Shown one piece after another: positions 1 to 5,532 of a stretch of 8,772 bases of DNA. Positions within the stretch are counted from its first letter, which is position 1, and each line of letters opens with the position of its first letter. A program made the position numbers and the translations under genes. Origin of the DNA: Chloroflexota bacterium (GTDB taxonomy: Bacteria; Chloroflexota; Dehalococcoidia; SM23-28-2; RBG-16-64-32). The stretch covers positions 1 to 8,772 of the forward strand of contig JACPQO010000058.1 of NCBI GenBank assembly GCA_016190405.1, read 5' to 3'. Under the pieces are notes generated by a model. It searched no databases and was not told the DNA's origin. It was given only the letters and a program-made list of their open reading frames with translations.

Positions 1-20
1 ACAAGGAACAAGGAACAAGG
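1..20 (+). repeat. 7-bp tandem repeat (ACAAGGA), about 3 copies
   Basis: Units lie at 1-7, 8-14 and 15-20 (last one truncated) and the array may continue left of the window. It is inside the alpha-mannosidase frame and reads TRNKEQG. A C-rich then G-rich segment (21-48) follows that resembles an eroded palindromic repeat. The unit differs by one base from the ACCAGGA array at 499-533. Confidence 0.7.
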
Positions 21-1674
21 CCCCTCCCCCCAACGCGAGAAGGGTCGCTCGGACCAGGGCCTGCTGCGCCACGCCTGGAAGCTCCTTTTGCAGAACGGCC
101 CCCACGACTCCGTCACCGGCTGCTCCATCGACGAGGTGTACGAGGACGTGCGCCGGCGCTTCGATCGCTGCCAGCAGATAGGGGAAACGGTCCTCAACGA
201 GTCGCAACGCTACATAGCGGACCTGGCGGCGCCGTCCGGCGGCACCCACGTCGCTGTCTTCAACTCGGAGAACGGCCCCCGCCGCGACTTCTGCACCGTC
301 CGCCTGCCGGTGGAGGACGGCAAGACGCCATCAAGGCTCATCGACGGGGATGGCCGCCCCGTGTCCCTTCAGATACTGCAGCGAGGGCTGCGCTCGTACC
401 TCGAATCGGGCGAGCGCGTCCTGGCCGGTTTCCTGGCGCCGGAGGTGCCCGCCTTCGGCTACCGCGTCCTTCGTGTGGAGTACGGCGAGGCGGAAGCCCC
501 AGGAACCAGGAACCAGGAACCAGGGACCAGGGGTATCGAGAACGAGTTCTTCCGCCTGACCGCCGACCCCGCCGACGGCACCCTCACCCTGGAGGACAGA
601 CGCAGCGGCGACGTCCTGCCGGGCCTCAACCGTTTCGTGGACGGCGGCGACCGCGGCGATGAGTACAACTACTGCCCCCTGGGCAGGGACGAGCTCATCG
701 AGCGGCCGCAGCGCCCTCCCGAGATCCGCGTCAGCGAGCGCGGCCGGGCCCGCCACACCCTCGAAGTGCGGCTGTCCTACTCGCTTCCCGCCGGCCTCAG
801 CGACGACCGGGACGGCCGTTCGTCGGAGCCGGTGGAGTGTGACATCGTGAGCCGGGCCAGCCTCTACCCCGGCATCGCCCGCGTCGACATCGAGACGGAG
901 ATCGACAACCGCGCCCAGGACCACCGGCTGCGCGTCCATTTCCCGTCCGGCGTCCGCAGCGAGCATACCTACGCCGAGCAGCACTTTGGGGTGATACAGC
1001 GGCCGGTAGCCGTGCCGGAGGAGGACGGCACCTGGATGGAGACGCCCCTGGGCACCCATCCCCAGAAGAGCTTCGTGGATGTAAGCGACGGCTCGAGGGG
1101 CTTCCTGCTGGCCAACCGCGGCCTGCCGGAGTACGAGGCGTTGGAGGCGGACGGCGGCGCCATCACCCTGGCGCTCACCCTGCTGCGCTGCGTCGGCTGG
1201 CTGTCTCGGGGCGATATCCGCACCCGCCGCGGCCCCGCCGGTCCCTCCCTGGCGACCCCCGGCGCCCAGATGCCCGGCCGCTGGACGTTCCACTACTCGC
1301 TGATCCCCCACAGCGGCGGCTGGCAGGAGGCTTTCCTGGAGGCCCATCGCTTCCTGCGTCCCCTTCAGGCCGTGCGGACGACCCGCGGCAGCGGGCAGGC
1401 GCCACCCGCGGCGTCGCTGGTCGATATCGAGCCGCCGGGGGTCATCCTCTCCTCGCTCAAGCTGGCCGAGGACGATGACTCCATTGCGGTCCGCGTCTAC
1501 AACATCTCGTCAGCCCCCGTCAGCGGCCGCATCCGGCTGAACGAGCTTCACGGCGCCGTGCAACTCGTGAACCTGAACGAGGAGCCCCTGGGACCGGCCG
1601 ACGTGCGCGACGGCTGGATCGAGGTTGGCCTGCGGCCCAACGAGATCGTCACCTTCAAGCTGGCGCCGCGCTAA
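1..1674 (+). CDS. GH38 family alpha-mannosidase, C-terminal part (5' end outside the window)
   Basis: The frame is open from base 1, giving 557 visible codons, and the real start lies upstream. The stretch LLRHAWKLLLQNGPHDSVTG followed by CSIDEVYEDV is the end of the GH38 catalytic region, and the His at 103-105 (in PHDS) matches the family's C-terminal zinc-ligand His. The beta-rich GH38 C-terminal domains follow, with typical IENEFFRL, DRGDEYNY and GTHPQKSFVDVSDG segments. Family members hydrolyse alpha-mannosides. The nucleophile Asp and the N-terminal zinc ligands are not in the window, so activity cannot be judged. No signal peptide can be assessed. Two segments look foreign: the Lys/Arg/Gln-rich stretch from bases 1-57, just before the conserved LLRHAWK, and PGTRNQEPGTR (about 499-533). 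Both are encoded by 7-bp tandem repeats and keep the frame. The stop codon sits at the ribosome binding site of the next gene, so the two genes are probably co-transcribed. Confidence 0.9.
   Translation, partial: TRNKEQGPSPQREKGRSDQGLLRHAWKLLLQNGPHDSVTGCSIDEVYEDVRRRFDRCQQIGETVLNESQRYIADLAAPSGGTHVAVFNSENGPRRDFCTVRLPVEDGKTPSRLIDGDGRPVSLQILQRGLRSYLESGERVLAGFLAPEVPAFGYRVLRVEYGEAEAPGTRNQEPGTRGIENEFFRLTADPADGTLTLEDRRSGDVLPGLNRFVDGGDRGDEYNYCPLGRDELIERPQRPPEIRVSERGRARHTLEVRLSYSLPAGLSDDRDGRSSEPVECDIVSRASLYPGIARVDIETEIDNRAQDHRLRVHFPSGVRSEHTYAEQHFGVIQRPVAVPEEDGTWMETPLGTHPQKSFVDVSDGSRGFLLANRGLPEYEALEADGGAITLALTLLRCVGWLSRGDIRTRRGPAGPSLATPGAQMPGRWTFHYSLIPHSGGWQEAFLEAHRFLRPLQAVRTTRGSGQAPPAASLVDIEPPGVILSSLKLAEDDDSIAVRVYNISSAPVSGRIRLNELHGAVQLVNLNEEPLGPADVRDGWIEVGLRPNEIVTFKLAPR
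499..533 (+). repeat. 7-bp tandem repeat (CCAGGAA), 5 copies, inside the mannosidase gene
   Basis: Units are CCAGGAA at 499, 506 and 513, then CCAGGGA at 520 and CCAGGGG at 527. Three units make seven codons, so the protein reads PGTRNQEPGTRG. This falls between two GH38 C-terminal subdomains, just before IENEFFRL, where a surface loop is likely. It appears to be an in-frame expansion that the protein tolerates. Confidence 0.85.
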
Positions 1675-1680
1675 AGGAGG
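1674..1680 (+). promoter_or_regulatory. Strong Shine-Dalgarno site for the cyclase gene
   Basis: AAGGAGG overlaps the last base of the upstream TAA stop and sits 5 bases before the ATG at 1686. The overlap suggests translational coupling and supports this start. Confidence 0.85.
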
Positions 1681-1685
1681 AGCCC

Positions 1686-2663
1686 ATGCCAGTCGATCTG
1701 AACCAGCTCCCTTCCTACGAGGACCTGCCGGTGAAAGCGGGGGCGCCCCAGGGCTCCGCCTGGGGGCTGTTCGGCGAGGACGACCAACTGGGCTGCCTCA
1801 ACCTGCTCACCCCCGAACGCGTGCTGGAGGCCGCCCGCCTGGTGCGCAAGGGCGCGGTCTTCCCCCTCAACCTGCGCATCGACGAGCCGAAGCCACCCAT
1901 GTTCGGGCGCGGCGCTCCCCGCCATACCCTGCTGGAGGAGGGCGGCGGCGTGGCCCGCGACGATTACCTGGACAGCTTCTGGCCCCAGGCCTCCAGCCAG
2001 TGGGACGGCCTGCGCCATATCCGTCACCCCCGCGATGGCTTCTACAACGGCGTCAAGGACGAGGAGATCAGCCAGGAAGAAGGTTCCAAGCTGGGCATCG
2101 AGAACTTCGCCCGCCGCGGCATCGTCGGTCGCGGCGTGCTGCTGGACATCGAGCGCTTCCTGCGTCGACAGGGAACGCCGCTCGACCCCCAGAGCTCGAC
2201 CATCGTCCGCAAGGACATCCTGGAGACCTGCGGCCTGGCCCAGCAGGTGTCGATCCAGCCCGGCGACATCCTCCTGGTCCGCACCGGCTGGCTGCGCTGG
2301 TACCTGGAGGAGGCAACCCTGGAGCAGCGCGAGAGGATGGGCGGCGACGCCATGGCGGGCGCCCTGGTGGCGCCCGGCATCGGCCCCGCCGACGAGATGG
2401 CCCGATACCTGTGGGACCTGCACGTCGCCGCCGTCGCTGGCGACAACCCGTCCCTGGAGGCCTGGCCGCCCACCCCGGACACCGGCTTCCTCCACTTCCG
2501 TCTCATCCCCCACTTCGGCATGCCCATCGGCGAGCTGTGGTACATGGAGGAGCTGGCCGCTGATTGCGCCCAGGACGGCGTCTACGAGTTCCTGTTCACG
2601 TCCGCGCCCCTGAACGTCCCAGGCGGCGTCGGCTCGCCGCCCAACGCGCTCGCGATCAAGTAG
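1686..2663 (+). CDS. Cyclase family protein (long-form, kynurenine-formamidase-like metal-dependent hydrolase)
   Basis: A 325-residue protein resembling the longer members of the putative cyclase family (Pfam PF04199), whose characterised relatives, such as KynB, are metal-dependent amide hydrolases. Recognisable parts are an N-terminal WGLFGEDDQLGCLNLLTPERV segment (residues 26-46), QWDGLRH (105-111) followed by DGFYNG, IVGRGVLLDIERF, then GDILLVRTGWLRWY near residue 200, and a C-terminal HFGMPIGELWYMEEL. KynB-type enzymes carry HxGTHxDxP at the metal site. This subgroup has QWDGLxH there, so Asp107 and His111 are the likely ligands (inference from position). There is no signal peptide, so it is probably cytoplasmic. 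The start is fixed by the perfect Shine-Dalgarno upstream. It sits between a mannosidase and an M20 hydrolase, which does not identify the substrate. The family assignment is firm and the reaction is unknown. Confidence 0.88.
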   Translation: MPVDLNQLPSYEDLPVKAGAPQGSAWGLFGEDDQLGCLNLLTPERVLEAARLVRKGAVFPLNLRIDEPKPPMFGRGAPRHTLLEEGGGVARDDYLDSFWPQASSQWDGLRHIRHPRDGFYNGVKDEEISQEEGSKLGIENFARRGIVGRGVLLDIERFLRRQGTPLDPQSSTIVRKDILETCGLAQQVSIQPGDILLVRTGWLRWYLEEATLEQRERMGGDAMAGALVAPGIGPADEMARYLWDLHVAAVAGDNPSLEAWPPTPDTGFLHFRLIPHFGMPIGELWYMEELAADCAQDGVYEFLFTSAPLNVPGGVGSPPNALAIK

Positions 2664-2691
2664 GAAGGCAAGAGGGGAACCGTCACCCCGA

Positions 2692-2715
2692 CCCTTCGAC
2701 TTCGCCCAGGACAGG
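2692..2715 (-). repeat. Dispersed 24-bp repeat, copy 1 (reverse orientation)
   Basis: Read on the minus strand this contains CCTGGGCGAAGTCGAAGGG. It differs from the copy at 8448-8471 at one position in 24. Confidence 0.8.
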
Positions 2716-2726
2716 CCTGCAGTGAC

Positions 2727-2752
2727 CCCCTCTCCCGCGCACGGGAGAGGGG
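2727..2752 (+). repeat. Perfect 11-bp stem hairpin, 4-base loop
   Basis: CCCCTCTCCCG (2727-2737) pairs exactly with CGGGAGAGGGG (2742-2752) around the loop CGCA. No T tract follows, so it is not a classical intrinsic terminator. In a transcript it would be very stable and could protect or attenuate mRNA between the cyclase and M20 genes. Confidence 0.75.
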
Positions 2753-2771
2753 CCAGGGGTGAGGGCCCTTC

Positions 2772-2777
2772 AGGAGG
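2772..2777 (+). promoter_or_regulatory. Shine-Dalgarno site deciding the M20 start
   Basis: AGGAGG precedes two close ATGs, at 2782 and 2787. The first reads Met-Pro-stop, so the ATG at 2787, nine bases downstream of the site, is the real start. Confidence 0.8.
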
Positions 2778-2786
2778 ACTCATGCC

Positions 2787-3953
2787 ATGAACGCCGAATC
2801 GGCCAAACAGAAGGCCAGGCAGGCCGTCGCCGAAGCCAGCGACGAACTCATCGAGGTCAGCCGCGACATCCACTCGCACCCCGAGCTGAGCATGGAGGAG
2901 CGCCGAGCCGCCGCCCTCCTGGCCGGCCGGCTGGAGGGCCACGGCTTCGCGGTGGAGCGAGGCGCCTTCGGGCTGGAGACCGCCTTCCGCGCCCGCTGGG
3001 GCGAAGGCCCGGTCACCATCGCCTACCTGTGCGAGTACGATTGCCTGCCCGAGATCGGCCACGCCTGCGGCCACAACCTCATCGCCACCGCCGGCCTGGG
3101 AGGGGCGCTGGGCCTGAAGGCGGCCGTCTCGCCCGACGCGGTCACCCTGCTGGTGCTGGGGACGCCGGCGGAAGAAGGCGGCGGCGGCAAGGCGATCATG
3201 CTGGAGCGCGGCGCCTTCGAAGGGGTGGGCGCAGCGATGATGGCCCACCCGGCGCCCATGGACATCGCCGCCCCGCCCATGTACGGCGTCGAGGAGGCGG
3301 TCGTCGCCTACAAGGGGCAGGCCGTCCACGCCTCGGTGGCGCCGGAGGCCGGCGTCAACGCCCTGGACGGGCTGGTCACCGCCTACCAGGCCATCGCCCA
3401 GCTACGACAGCACATCCGGCGCGACTCCCGCATCCACGGCATCATCACCCACGGCGGCTCGGCGCCCAACGTCGTCCCCGACCGGGCGGAGGGCCGCTTC
3501 CTGGTGCGGGCGCTACAGCCGGCGTACCTGGTCGACCTCAAGCGACGCGTGGAGCGCTGTTTTCGCGCGGGGGAGGAGGCCAGCGGCGCGGCGCTGACCA
3601 TCAACTGGGAGAAGTACACCTACGCGCCCATGAACAACAACATGGCGCTGGCCGGCGCCTACAAGGAGAACGCCGTCCGGCTGGGGCGCCGCTTCCTGGA
3701 GACGCCCGTCGACTCGACAGGCAGCACGGACATGGGGAACGTGAGCTGGGCCGTGCCCAGCATCCACCCCACGTTCAGCGTGGGCGCCTTCGCCCTGAAC
3801 CACACGCCGGGCTTCACCGAGGTCTGCGCCACCGACGCCGCCCACGCGGCCATGGTGCAGGTGGCCCAGGCCCTGGCCATGACCGGCGTGGACGTGGCCC
3901 TGGACTCGGACCTGCTACGGCGGGCGAAGGAGGAGTTCGCGGGCGGGCGTTGA
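2787..3953 (+). CDS. M20 family amidohydrolase/dipeptidase (AbgB / PM20D2-like)
   Basis: A 388-residue zinc hydrolase of the M20 (M20D-type) family, which cleaves amide or dipeptide bonds such as p-aminobenzoyl-glutamate or beta-alanyl dipeptides. The metal-site series is complete: YLCEYDCLPEIGHACGHN (residues 80-97, with His92, Cys94 and His96), PAEEGGGGK with Glu129/Glu130, MMAHPAP with His154, and ALNHTPGF with His339. The lid/dimerisation domain lies between, from about residue 170 to 285, and includes VVAYKGQAVHAS and the ITHGGSAPNVVP segment. STDMGNVS (313-320) is also typical. Length is normal for the family and there is no signal peptide, so it is probably cytoplasmic. It follows the cyclase gene across a 123-bp repeat-filled gap and is probably in the same unit. 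The exact substrate cannot be told from sequence; AbgB-like and PM20D2-like are equally possible. Confidence 0.92.
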   Translation: MNAESAKQKARQAVAEASDELIEVSRDIHSHPELSMEERRAAALLAGRLEGHGFAVERGAFGLETAFRARWGEGPVTIAYLCEYDCLPEIGHACGHNLIATAGLGGALGLKAAVSPDAVTLLVLGTPAEEGGGGKAIMLERGAFEGVGAAMMAHPAPMDIAAPPMYGVEEAVVAYKGQAVHASVAPEAGVNALDGLVTAYQAIAQLRQHIRRDSRIHGIITHGGSAPNVVPDRAEGRFLVRALQPAYLVDLKRRVERCFRAGEEASGAALTINWEKYTYAPMNNNMALAGAYKENAVRLGRRFLETPVDSTGSTDMGNVSWAVPSIHPTFSVGAFALNHTPGFTEVCATDAAHAAMVQVAQALAMTGVDVALDSDLLRRAKEEFAGGR

Positions 3954-3993
3954 CACCGCACCTGCGGGCCGAAAACCGACTAGGGATGGTGCT

Positions 3994-5347
3994 ATGACCC
4001 GGCTGCTGTTGCTCTGGGTGACTCTGCTCTCATCGTTTGCCATAACTGCTGCCCTTCAGCAGTGGACTGGAAGAGCGCCCGTCTCGGCAGCTCCCGGCGA
4101 CGTTTCTATTACCGCCCTGAGCTGCGACACATCGCCTGAGTATGTCCGGATCAAGAACTTCAGCTCAAGCAGCCAGTCTCTGTCAGGCTTCCATGTCCAG
4201 AGCGATCCCGATCAGGACTACGATCTGGCCTCCCACGTATCCACTATTGGGGTGGGCCAGAGTCTTGACTTTCAGAGCGGTAGCGGCGCAGCGGATAACC
4301 CCGGTGCGGGTATCTATAAGCTAACGGGTGCGCCCATCTACCGTAACGGTGATCCCACGGACTATGCCCGTCTTGTGCGGTCCGACTCGACCAGTGAGCA
4401 GGTCAGTTGCGGCTCTACTCCACCCACACCCACGCCCACGCCGACAGCCACGCCTACGCCCACGCCGACGGCCACGCCCACGCCTACGTCCACACCAACG
4501 TCCACGACCACCAAGACGCCGACCCATACGCCTACGCCCACCAAGACGCCAACACCTACGCCAACGCCCACCAAGACCCCTACGCCAACGCCGTCCAAGA
4601 TCCCCTACGCCCACGCCTACGCCGACGCCTACGCCCACGCCTACCCCGACCAGCACGCCCACGCCAACACCGACGGGAGCCGGTGGCCCGACGCCTACCC
4701 CAACGCCCACACCAACCGCCACGGGTGGCCCGACGCCCACGCCCACCCCCACTCCGACGCCGACCGGCGCCAAGACTCCCACGCCCACACCCACCGGCCA
4801 GCAGACGGTAGAGGTCGACCTGCTGTCCGGCTGGAACCTCATCTCGCTGCCTGTAGAACCGGAAGACTCCGCGCCGGCCGCCGTCCTCGCCACCATCGCC
4901 ACCAAGCTAAACAGCGCCTGGGCCTACCAGGCCGGTCAGGCAGCGGCCGCCGCTCAGGCCTCGCCCTGGCTCTCCTACGACCCCAATGTGCCGCCCTTCC
5001 TCAACACCCTCACCGCCATCGACGTGGCCATGGGCATCTGGGTGAACATGAAGGAAGCGGCGACGCTGACGGTGACGGGGACGCAGCCGGGCACGACCGA
5101 GATCCCCATCGCGCAGGGCTGGAACTTTATCGGCTACCCCTCGGGCCAGACGAAGGCGGTGGCGGATGTGCTGGCCGGGCTGACGTACAACTCCGCCTGG
5201 GCCTACGACCCGTCGCTGTCGCCCAGCCCCTGGCAGAGCTACGACCCGGCCGTGCCGCCGTTCCTGAACACCTTGCAGAGCTTCGAGCCCGGTCGGGGCT
5301 ACGCTCTGAACGCCCCCGGCCCGGGCACGGTCACCGTCCAGCCGTAG
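3994..5347 (+). CDS. Secreted lamin-tail-domain protein with Thr/Pro linker and duplicated GWNLISLPV module; frame broken at about 4601
   Basis: The reading begins in one frame: a signal peptide (residues 1 to about 33, [17 protein letters not shown] core), then a lamin-tail-like domain (about 37-139, with [19 protein letters not shown] and a Cys44/Cys139 pair), then a Thr/Pro repeat linker. At about 4600 this frame turns into non-repetitive Ala/His-rich and then Arg-rich sequence, while the frame one base later continues the Thr-Pro repeat and runs into the C-terminal module (4808-5344) with stop TAG at 5345. Comparison of AAGATCCCCTACG (4598-4610) with the in-frame AAGACCCCTACG (4573-4584) points to one extra T at 4601. 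Without it the gene encodes 450 residues. As given, the first frame would stop at 5370 without the module. It could be a sequencing or assembly error, a real inactivating mutation, or recoding. The 40-bp gap after the M20 gene holds only a weak Shine-Dalgarno (AGGGATGG). The role is probably at the cell surface, by analogy with linker-type exported proteins. Confidence 0.75.
4420..4803 (+). repeat. Thr-Pro coding repeat region (ACGCCN hexamers)
   Basis: Imperfect hexamers ACGCCC/ACGCCG/ACGCCT encode an extended Thr-Pro linker between the lamin-tail-like domain and the C-terminal module. Two longer units near the end, reading [13 protein letters not shown] and [14 protein letters not shown], look like secondary duplications. 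Changes of whole hexamers would not alter the frame. The single extra base at 4601 does. Confidence 0.85.
4808..5347 (+). repeat. C-terminal surface module, copy 1 (two internal repeats)
   Basis: Two related halves are visible. The first starts at GWNLISLPV (4829) and the second at [11 protein letters not shown] (from about 5118). Both carry a SAWAY segment, an [13 protein letters not shown] segment and a Gly-aromatic turn, and then end in a short beta strand (TLTVTG or GTVTVQP). The DNA and protein are closely matched by 7792-8358. Confidence 0.88.
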
Positions 5348-5360
5348 CGCCGCGGCGGAG

Positions 5361-5384
5361 CCTGCCCTGAGCGCGGCCGAAGGG
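5361..5384 (+). repeat. Dispersed 24-bp repeat, copy 2 (diverged)
   Basis: Contains CCTGAGCGCGGCCGAAGGG, four differences in 24 from the copy at 8448-8471. It lies 13 bases after the stop codon of the lamin-tail gene and directly abuts the orphan module tail at 5387. Confidence 0.7.
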
Positions 5385-5386
5385 CC

Positions 5387-5428
5387 CTCAACGCCCCGGG
5401 CCCGGGCACGGTCACGATTCAGCCGTAG
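5387..5428 (+). pseudogene. Orphan fragment of the C-terminal module (last 13 codons plus stop)
   Basis: It reads [17 protein letters not shown], almost identical to the end of both neighbouring module genes ([13 protein letters not shown]). No start or preceding coding sequence belongs to it. It is best explained as the scar of a module duplication, deletion or insertion event. Confidence 0.8.
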
Positions 5429-5429
5429 C

Positions 5430-5449
5430 GGGGCGCGGCCGTGCGCCCC
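5430..5449 (+). terminator. Possible terminator hairpin after the orphan module tail
   Basis: GGGGCGC (5430-5436) pairs perfectly with GCGCCCC (5443-5449) around a 6-base loop, one base after the orphan stop codon. No T-rich tract follows, so termination efficiency is uncertain. Its place suggests that it was the 3' end of the ancestral module gene. Confidence 0.4.
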
Positions 5450-5467
5450 TACTTCGCCGCGCCTCCG

Positions 5468-5496
5468 TTGACAGCCCGCCGAAGCGATGATACGGT
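5468..5496 (+). promoter_or_regulatory. Candidate sigma70-type promoter for the metalloprotease gene
   Basis: There is a perfect -35 TTGACA (5468-5473), a 17-bp spacer and a weak -10 TACGGT (5491-5496) preceded by TG at 5488-5489, giving an extended -10. The predicted transcript would begin near 5503, about 30 bases before the TTG start. It lies downstream of the candidate terminator, so the metalloprotease is probably transcribed separately. Confidence 0.5.
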
Positions 5497-5532
5497 GCCC
5501 TTATCTCCGCACAACTAGAGAGGGAGTGCGTC

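Larger units (their letters stand above)
2683..2762 (+). repeat. Composite repeat in the intergenic gap, bounded by inverted TCACCCC / GGGGTGA
   Basis: The outer ends are TCACCCC (2683-2689) and GGGGTGA (2756-2762), exact inverted copies. Inside are a reverse-oriented copy of the dispersed repeat (2692-2715) and a perfect 11-bp hairpin (2727-2752). The element fills most of the 123-bp gap between the cyclase and M20 genes and ends 9 bases before the M20 Shine-Dalgarno. It resembles the REP/MITE-like C-rich/G-rich palindromes common in some GC-rich bacterial genomes. It encodes no protein. Confidence 0.7.

Noticed and set aside
331..1347. Long minus-strand open frame opposite the mannosidase
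   Set aside because: Its Ala/Gly/Arg-rich composition without any recognisable motif is typical of antisense frames in GC-rich genes, and the + strand carries clear GH38 sequence.
1671..3329. Minus-strand open frame of 552 codons spanning the cyclase and M20 genes
   Set aside because: It lies antisense to two well-supported enzymes and crosses their intergenic repeat. It shows no motif.
3954..3993. Possible terminator after the M20 gene (CCGCA / TGCGG)
   Set aside because: The loop would be only two bases and no T tract follows, so the hairpin is not credible.
2759..3997. Plus-strand Arg/Gly-rich frame overlapping the M20 gene
   Set aside because: It is a frame shadow: the 2787 frame has all the M20 metal ligands and a well-placed Shine-Dalgarno.
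4420..4803. CRISPR array or phase-variable hexamer tract
   Set aside because: There are no unique spacers between repeats, and the hexamer unit cannot change the frame by copy number. The frameshift is due to a single base, not to the repeat number.
4321..4905. Minus-strand reading frame rich in Gly-Val repeats
   Set aside because: It is the antisense of the Thr-Pro hexamer repeat, has no other domain features and no ribosome site.
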